Positions 33,680 through 37,507 of a stretch of 37,507 nt of DNA are shown here, in pieces (within the stretch, counting starts at the first letter, position 1; every line of letters begins with the position of its first letter). Origin of the DNA: Acidobacteriota bacterium (lineage in GTDB: Bacteria > Acidobacteriota > Vicinamibacteria > Vicinamibacterales > CAVVIG01); assembly GCA_028876655.1 (NCBI GenBank), contig JAGWRA010000020.1, positions 1-37,507 of the forward strand, given 5' to 3'. The position numbers and the translations under genes are program-made. The notes under the pieces are model-generated. The model saw nothing but the letters and a program-made list of their open reading frames with translations. It ran no database searches and was not told where the DNA came from.

Positions 33680-35076
33680 TGTCCACCGCCACCGGACGCT
33701 TCGCCGCCTTCGTCACCGGCGTCCTCGTGCCAGACGCTGCCGCCTCGGCGGCGGCGCAGGCGTTCCTCGATACGATCGGCGTCACCCTCGCCGGTTCGGC
33801 GGAGCCGGCGGCGCGGGCGGTGCAGCGCGTGGTCGCCCTCGAAGGGGGAACGCCGGCGGCGACCGTGCTCGGCACGGCCGGCCGCGCGAGCGCGACCGCT
33901 GCCGCGCTCGCCAACGGCACGGCCGCACACGCGCTCGACTTCGACGACATGTGCTTCGTGTCGCTCGCCCATCCGAGCGCGCCGCTCGTCGCCGCCGCGC
34001 TGGCGGCCGGCGAGCTGGCGGGCGCGCCGGCCCGGCGGCTCCTGGACGGCTACGTGCTGGGCTTCGAGATCGAGGCCGTGCTCGGCCGCGCGCTGAACCC
34101 GGCCCACTATCAGCGCGGCTGGCACTGTACCTCGACGCTCGGGACGGTCGGGGCGGCAGCGTGTGTCGCGCGGATCCTCGATCTCGACGAGGCCGCCACG
34201 GCGCGCGCGCTCGCCATCGCCGCCTCCGAGGCGTCGGGGCTGAAGGAGAACTTCGGCACGATGACCAAGCCGCTGCACGCCGGCCTCGCGGCGCGCAACG
34301 GCGTGCTGGCCGCGCTGCTGGCCCGCGAACAGCTGACGGCGTCATCCCTCGCCATCGACGGGCCGCAGGGGATGCTGACCGCCATGGACGCCACGCGCCG
34401 GGACCTCGACGACGATCTGGATCGGCTCGGCACGCGGTGGGAGATCCTCGAGACCGGCATCACGGTGAAGCTCTATCCGTCGTGCGCCGGTACCCACCCG
34501 GCGCTGGACGCGCTGCTCGATCTCCGCCGCCGGCACGGACTCGACGCCGACGATGTCGCGTCGGTCGAGGTGGCGGTCGATGGCGTCACGCCGACGGTCC
34601 TCATCTACGACCGGCCGCGCACGGGCCTCGAGGCGAAGTTCAGCATGCCGTTCTGCGGCGCCGCGGCGCTGGCCGACGGGGCGGTGACGATCGAGAGCTT
34701 CGAGGAGGATCGCCTGGCGGACCCGCGCCTCCAGCAGCTGCTGGCGCGCGTGACGATGCGGGAGGATCCGGAGCTGGGCCGCGACGCGCCGGCGCTGACA
34801 CAGGCCGCCGTCACGGTGCGGCTGCGCGACGGCCGCGAGCTGACCGGGCGCGCCGACGGCGCGCGCGGCTATCCGAACCGCCCGGCGAGCCGCGAGGAGC
34901 TCGAGGGGAAGTTCCTGGCCTGCGCCCGCCGCGCCCTCGATCCCGGCGCTGCCGCCGCCGCTCTGGCGGCGCTGCGCCGGTTCGAGACGCTGGAGGACGT
35001 CCGCGCGCTCACCGGCCTGCTGGCCGGCCGGCCTGCTGAATCGTCTGCGGGACGTGCCCCCGCTTATAGACCATGA
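33679..35076 (+). CDS. MmgE/PrpD-family protein (2-methylcitrate dehydratase-like)
   Basis: A 465-residue enzyme of the MmgE/PrpD fold, which includes 2-methylcitrate dehydratase, cis-aconitate decarboxylase and iminodisuccinate epimerase. Family signs: FLDTIGVTLAGSAEPAARAV, NGTAAHALDFDDMCFVSLAH, a helical lid, GWHCTSTLGTVGAAA, SEASGLKENFGTMTKPLHAG, TVKLYPSCAGTHPALDALLD, EAKFSMPFCGAAALADG. The ATG shares one base with the lyase stop codon and has GGAGAG upstream. It should act on a free di- or tricarboxylic acid by dehydration, isomerisation or decarboxylation. Its last 68 bases overlap the convergent MaoC gene, and the final 20 residues (AGRPAESSAGRAPAYRP) look non-conserved. Specificity cannot be read from the sequence. 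Confidence 0.9.
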   Translation: MSTATGRFAAFVTGVLVPDAAASAAAQAFLDTIGVTLAGSAEPAARAVQRVVALEGGTPAATVLGTAGRASATAAALANGTAAHALDFDDMCFVSLAHPSAPLVAAALAAGELAGAPARRLLDGYVLGFEIEAVLGRALNPAHYQRGWHCTSTLGTVGAAACVARILDLDEAATARALAIAASEASGLKENFGTMTKPLHAGLAARNGVLAALLAREQLTASSLAIDGPQGMLTAMDATRRDLDDDLDRLGTRWEILETGITVKLYPSCAGTHPALDALLDLRRRHGLDADDVASVEVAVDGVTPTVLIYDRPRTGLEAKFSMPFCGAAALADGAVTIESFEEDRLADPRLQQLLARVTMREDPELGRDAPALTQAAVTVRLRDGRELTGRADGARGYPNRPASREELEGKFLACARRALDPGAAAAALAALRRFETLEDVRALTGLLAGRPAESSAGRAPAYRP

Positions 35077-35518
35077 ACGTCCGCTTGTACTCGATGACCA
35101 CCGTGCCGTCCTGATTCAGGCCTTCCGTCTTCACCCGGACGATCCCCACGTTCGGCCGTGACTTCGACTCGCGCTTCTCCAGCACCTCGCTGCGCGAGTA
35201 GATCGTGTCCCCCTCGAACACCGGGTGCGGCAGCCGCACGTCGTCCCAGCCCAGGTTCGCCATCACGTTCTGCGAGAGATCGGTCACCGACTGCCCGGTC
35301 ACCAGCGCCAGCGTGAAGGTCGAGTTCACCAGCGGCCGGCCGAACTCGGTCTTCGCGGCGTAGTGATGGTCGAAATGGATCGGGTTCGTGTTCTGCGTGA
35401 GCATCGTGAACCACATGTTGTCGGCCGCCAGCACGGTCCGCCCGAGCGGATGCGGATAGACGTCGCCCACCTCGAAATCCTCGTACACCCGTCCGGTCCA
35501 GCCCTGTTTGATCGCCAT
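35009..35518 (-). CDS. MaoC-family enoyl-CoA hydratase (mesaconyl/itaconyl-CoA hydratase-like)
   Basis: A 169-residue hot-dog-fold hydratase. Start ATG at 35518 with AGGAG about 9 bases upstream; a further 73 open codons upstream run through the intergenic repeat and are rejected. MVYEDFEVGDVYPH-type opening, then MLTQNTNPIHFDHHYAAKTE, FGRPLVNSTFTLALVTGQSV, NLGWDDVRLPHPVFEGDTIY and a C-terminal strand YKRTFMVYKRG. The hydratase-2 motif normally reads GDxNPxH; here it is Q42-N43-T44-N45-P46-I47-H48, so the histidine is kept but Asn stands where Asp is usual. I recall related mesaconyl-CoA-hydratase-like sequences with the same NTNP form. It would hydrate an unsaturated dicarboxylyl-CoA made by the CoA-transferase for cleavage by the lyase. 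Confidence 0.88.
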   Translation of the reverse strand: MAIKQGWTGRVYEDFEVGDVYPHPLGRTVLAADNMWFTMLTQNTNPIHFDHHYAAKTEFGRPLVNSTFTLALVTGQSVTDLSQNVMANLGWDDVRLPHPVFEGDTIYSRSEVLEKRESKSRPNVGIVRVKTEGLNQDGTVVIEYKRTFMVYKRGHVPQTIQQAGRPAGR

Positions 35519-35566
35519 TGGGGAATCTCCTGATGCCTGTCGTTTGCACTGTGGCCGTGATCGCGT

Positions 35567-35644
35567 CAGGGACAAGGGGCAGGGGTAAAGGGGCAGGGGT
35601 AAAGGGGCAAGGCCTTGTCCCTCGGTACTTGTCCCTTGTCCCTG
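35567..35644. repeat. 14-base tandem repeat inside a 12-base inverted repeat
   Basis: AAGGGGCAGGGGTA occurs at 35574-35587 and 35588-35601, with a third partial copy from 35602. Flanking arms CAGGGACAAGGG (35567-35578) and CCCTTGTCCCTG (35633-35644) are perfect reverse complements. Inside lies the palindrome CAAGGCCTTG (35608-35617). The element fills most of the 133-base gap between the MaoC and CoA-transferase genes. Purine/pyrimidine strand asymmetry is strong. It looks like a dispersed extragenic repeat and could fold into a long cruciform or RNA hairpin that affects read-through into the MaoC gene. Confidence 0.65.
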
Positions 35645-35651
35645 TCCACCC

Positions 35652-36830
35652 TCAGACAACCCCCCGCCCCCTCCACTCCGCGATCGTCGCTGCCTCGAAC
35701 CCCAGCTCGCCGAGGATGAGATCGGTGTGTTCACCAAGCGCCGGCACCGGATTCATCACCGGCTCGACGCCGTCGAGGGTGACCGGTGGGCGCAGGGCGC
35801 GGATCGGGCCGGCGGGCGACCCGACCGTGCGCCAGCGATCGCGGGCCGCCAGCTGCGGGTGGGCCACGAACTCCTCCACGGTGTTCATCCGGGCGGAGGC
35901 GATGCCGGCCGCCTCGAGCCGCCCGACGATGTCACCGGCCGTCATCGTGCGGAAGACGCGGTCGATCTCCGCGTGCAGCGCCTCGCGGTGCTCCACGCGC
36001 CGCGAGTTGGAGTCGAAGCGCGGGTCGGCCGCGAGCTCGGGACGGCCGAGCACCTGCGCGCAGAAGCGCCCCCACTCGCGCTCGTTCTGGACGCCGAGGT
36101 AGACACGACCGCCGTCGCCGGCGGCAAACGGGCCGTAGGGGGCGATCGTCGCGTGACTGGCGCCGGTCCGCTGCGGGGCCGTCCCGCCGTACGACGCGTA
36201 GTACGCCGGATAACTCATCCACTCGCCGAGCGCCTCGAACAGCGAGACGTCCACCGCCGTTCCCTGTCCCGTCTGCTCGCGGACGAGCAGGGCGGTGAGG
36301 ATCCCCGAATACAGATACATGCCGGCCGCGATGTCGGCAATCGAGATCCCGACCTTCGAAGGCGTCTCGGGTGTGCCGGTGATCGAGACCAGCCCCACCT
36401 CGCTCTGGATCAGCAGATCGTACGCCTTCTTGTCGCGATACGGCCCGGTCGTGCCATAGCCCGACAGGTCGCCGACGATGAGCCGCGGGTAGCGGGCGCG
36501 CAGGGCCGAGGCCTCGAGGCCGAGCCGCGCCGACGCGCCGGGGGCGAGGTTCTGCACGAAGACATCCGCCCGCGCGAGCAGCCGCGCCAGCACGTCGGCC
36601 GCCTCCGGCCGCTTCAGATCCAGCGTCACCGACTGCTTCGATCGATTCAGCCAGACGAAGTGGCTCGCCAGCCCGTTGACCGTCGTGTCGTAGCGGCGGG
36701 CGAAGTCGCCGGCACCGGGCCGCTCGATCTTGATGACCCGTGCGCCGAGATCGGCGAGCTGGCGGGTCGCGAACGGGGCCGCCACCGCCTGCTCCAGCGC
36801 GACGACGGTGAGGTGAGAGAGGGGGCGCAT
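35652..36830 (-). CDS. Class III (CaiB/BaiF) CoA-transferase
   Basis: A 392-residue CoA-transferase of the formyl-CoA/succinyl-CoA:acid family. Conserved parts are LSHLTVVALEQAVAAPFATR, LADLGARVIKIERPGAGDFA, LNRSKQSVTLDLKRPEA, FVQNLAPGASARLGL, GDLSGYGTTGPYRDKKAYDL with the catalytic aspartate D138, and QTGQGTAVDVSLFEALGEWM. It forms interlocked dimers and moves CoA from succinyl-CoA or similar to a free carboxylate. In this context the acceptor is likely itaconate, mesaconate or a relative. The gene lies 6 bases downstream of the acyl-CoA dehydrogenase and is separated from the MaoC gene by a repeat element. The ATG at 36830 has GGGGGCG-like purines upstream on the coding strand only weakly, so the start is by family fit. 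Confidence 0.92.
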   Translation of the reverse strand: MRPLSHLTVVALEQAVAAPFATRQLADLGARVIKIERPGAGDFARRYDTTVNGLASHFVWLNRSKQSVTLDLKRPEAADVLARLLARADVFVQNLAPGASARLGLEASALRARYPRLIVGDLSGYGTTGPYRDKKAYDLLIQSEVGLVSITGTPETPSKVGISIADIAAGMYLYSGILTALLVREQTGQGTAVDVSLFEALGEWMSYPAYYASYGGTAPQRTGASHATIAPYGPFAAGDGGRVYLGVQNEREWGRFCAQVLGRPELAADPRFDSNSRRVEHREALHAEIDRVFRTMTAGDIVGRLEAAGIASARMNTVEEFVAHPQLAARDRWRTVGSPAGPIRALRPPVTLDGVEPVMNPVPALGEHTDLILGELGFEAATIAEWRGRGVV

Positions 36831-36836
36831 GACGCG

Positions 36837-37507
36837 TCAGTAGGACCTGGGCAATCCCAGCACGTGTTCGGCGACGTAGGCGAGGATGAGGTTGGTCGAG
36901 ATGGGGGCCACCTGATACAGCCGGGTCTCGCGGAACTTCCGCTCGACGTCGTACTCTTCGGCGAAGCCGAAGCCCCCGTAGGTCTGCACGGTCACGTTCG
37001 CCGCCTCCCACGAGGCGTCGGCCGCGAGCAGCTTCGCCATGTTCGCCTCGGCGCCGCAGGGCTGTCCCTGGTCGAACAGCTCGGCCGCCCGGAAGCGCAT
37101 CAGGTCCGCCGCCGCCACATGCACGTGGGCCAGAGCAATGGGAAACTGGACGCCCTGGTTCTGGCCGATGGGACGCCCAAAGACCACCCGCTCGCGCGCT
37201 CGCGCCGTCGCTTGATCCACGAACCAGCGCCCGTCGCCGATGCACTCGGCGGCGATGAGAATGCGCTCGGCGTTCAGCCCATCCAGGAGGTAGCGGAATC
37301 CCTGGCCTTCCTCGCCGATCAGATTCTCCGCTAGCACGTCCACATTCTCGAAGCGCAGCTCATTGGTCTCGTTGTTGAGCATGACCTCGATTGGGGTGAC
37401 GGTCAGCCCATGACCGAGCGCCTCGCGCAGATCGACCAGAAAGGCGGAGAGTCCATCCGTGCGCCGGCGAACGTGCTCACGCGGCGACGTGCGCGCCAGC
37501 AGGAGCA
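36837..37507 (-). CDS. Acyl-CoA dehydrogenase, 5' end beyond window
   Basis: The frame is open to the right edge, so about 222 C-terminal residues are present; an internal Met at 37382 is not the start. It reads LVDLREALGHGLTVTPIEVM, NNETNELRFENVDV, LIGEEGQGFRYLLDGLNAER, FGRPIGQNQGVQFPIA, QTYGGFGFAEEYDVERKF, RETRLYQVAPISTNLILAYV and ends AEHVLGLPRSY. These are the beta-barrel end and C-terminal helical bundle of a flavin-dependent acyl-CoA dehydrogenase. At the place where medium-chain enzymes carry the catalytic Glu of 'YEGT', this subgroup has 'VAPIST', so any catalytic base must lie elsewhere. It is first in the minus-strand operon with the CoA-transferase and hydratase. The substrate is unknown. 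Confidence 0.92.
   Translation of the reverse strand, partial: LLLARTSPREHVRRRTDGLSAFLVDLREALGHGLTVTPIEVMLNNETNELRFENVDVLAENLIGEEGQGFRYLLDGLNAERILIAAECIGDGRWFVDQATARARERVVFGRPIGQNQGVQFPIALAHVHVAAADLMRFRAAELFDQGQPCGAEANMAKLLAADASWEAANVTVQTYGGFGFAEEYDVERKFRETRLYQVAPISTNLILAYVAEHVLGLPRSY

Noticed and set aside
35519-35737. N-terminal extension of the MaoC hydratase
   Set aside because: It translates the tandem repeat into low-complexity Gly/Pro/Leu sequence, while the ATG at 35518 has a good ribosome site and family-like N-terminus.
37382-37382. Methionine at 37382 as start of the acyl-CoA dehydrogenase
   Set aside because: The same frame continues to the window edge with clearly family-like sequence, so the gene is truncated by the window.

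Overview
The window is about 37.5 kb of very GC-rich, tightly packed bacterial DNA with no rRNA, tRNA, CRISPR array, insertion sequence or phage gene that I can see. The organism is a Gram-negative (lipoprotein signals, RND pump, periplasmic YfiR-like protein, TonB C-terminal domains). The high GC content, a TPR-sigma-54 activator, paired TonB C-terminal domains and the repeat style suggest a soil Acidobacteriota lineage such as Vicinamibacterales. That placement is inference, not proven. No gap between genes exceeds about 270 bases.

Left part (1-7.1 kb, + strand): two export systems in series. The first is a MacAB-type tripartite ABC set (3' end of the adaptor, ATPase, FtsX/MacB permease). 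The second is an RND pump (lipoprotein adaptor and a 1058-residue MdtB/AcrB-like pump). Facing them (7.1-8.4 kb, - strand) is a translationally coupled operon: a short DksA/TraR-type regulator, a ferritin-like helical protein of unknown role, and folK. Next (8.5-13.8 kb, - strand) comes tesA-ybbA-ybbP followed by an AzgA-type purine permease, all with 4-base overlaps or a 2-base gap.

Signalling block (13.9-24 kb): a 980-residue TPR sigma-54 activator (+) and a PilZ protein (+) face a five-gene minus-strand series. That series is a stand-alone receiver, an NtrC-type activator with a variant GAFTDA loop, a YfiR-like periplasmic protein, a CHASE8 hybrid histidine kinase with two receivers and an HPt, and a receiver protein with a C-terminal four-cysteine module. 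A near-consensus sigma-54 promoter lies in front of the first gene. The YfiR + CHASE8 pairing is the sensor half of the YfiBNR c-di-GMP system, here attached to a phosphorelay kinase instead of a diguanylate cyclase, with a PilZ c-di-GMP receptor next door. This is the best candidate for an unusual system.

Middle right (24.1-31.2 kb): nadE coupled to a metallo-beta-lactamase-fold hydrolase (-), a secreted double TonB_C protein (+), and a glucose-6-phosphate-independent starch or glycogen route (-) formed by an archaeal-type glucose dehydrogenase and a cytoplasmic GH15 glucoamylase.

Right end (31.5-37.5 kb): a C4-C5 branched-acid CoA pathway. Two half-size TPP decarboxylase subunits, a CitE-like lyase and an MmgE/PrpD protein lie on +. 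A MaoC hydratase, a class III CoA-transferase and an acyl-CoA dehydrogenase (cut by the window edge) lie on -. The set closely resembles the itaconate (ict-ich-ccl) neighbourhood of Pseudomonas, with the split TPP decarboxylase as an added element. Two intergenic repeat elements sit inside this cluster.
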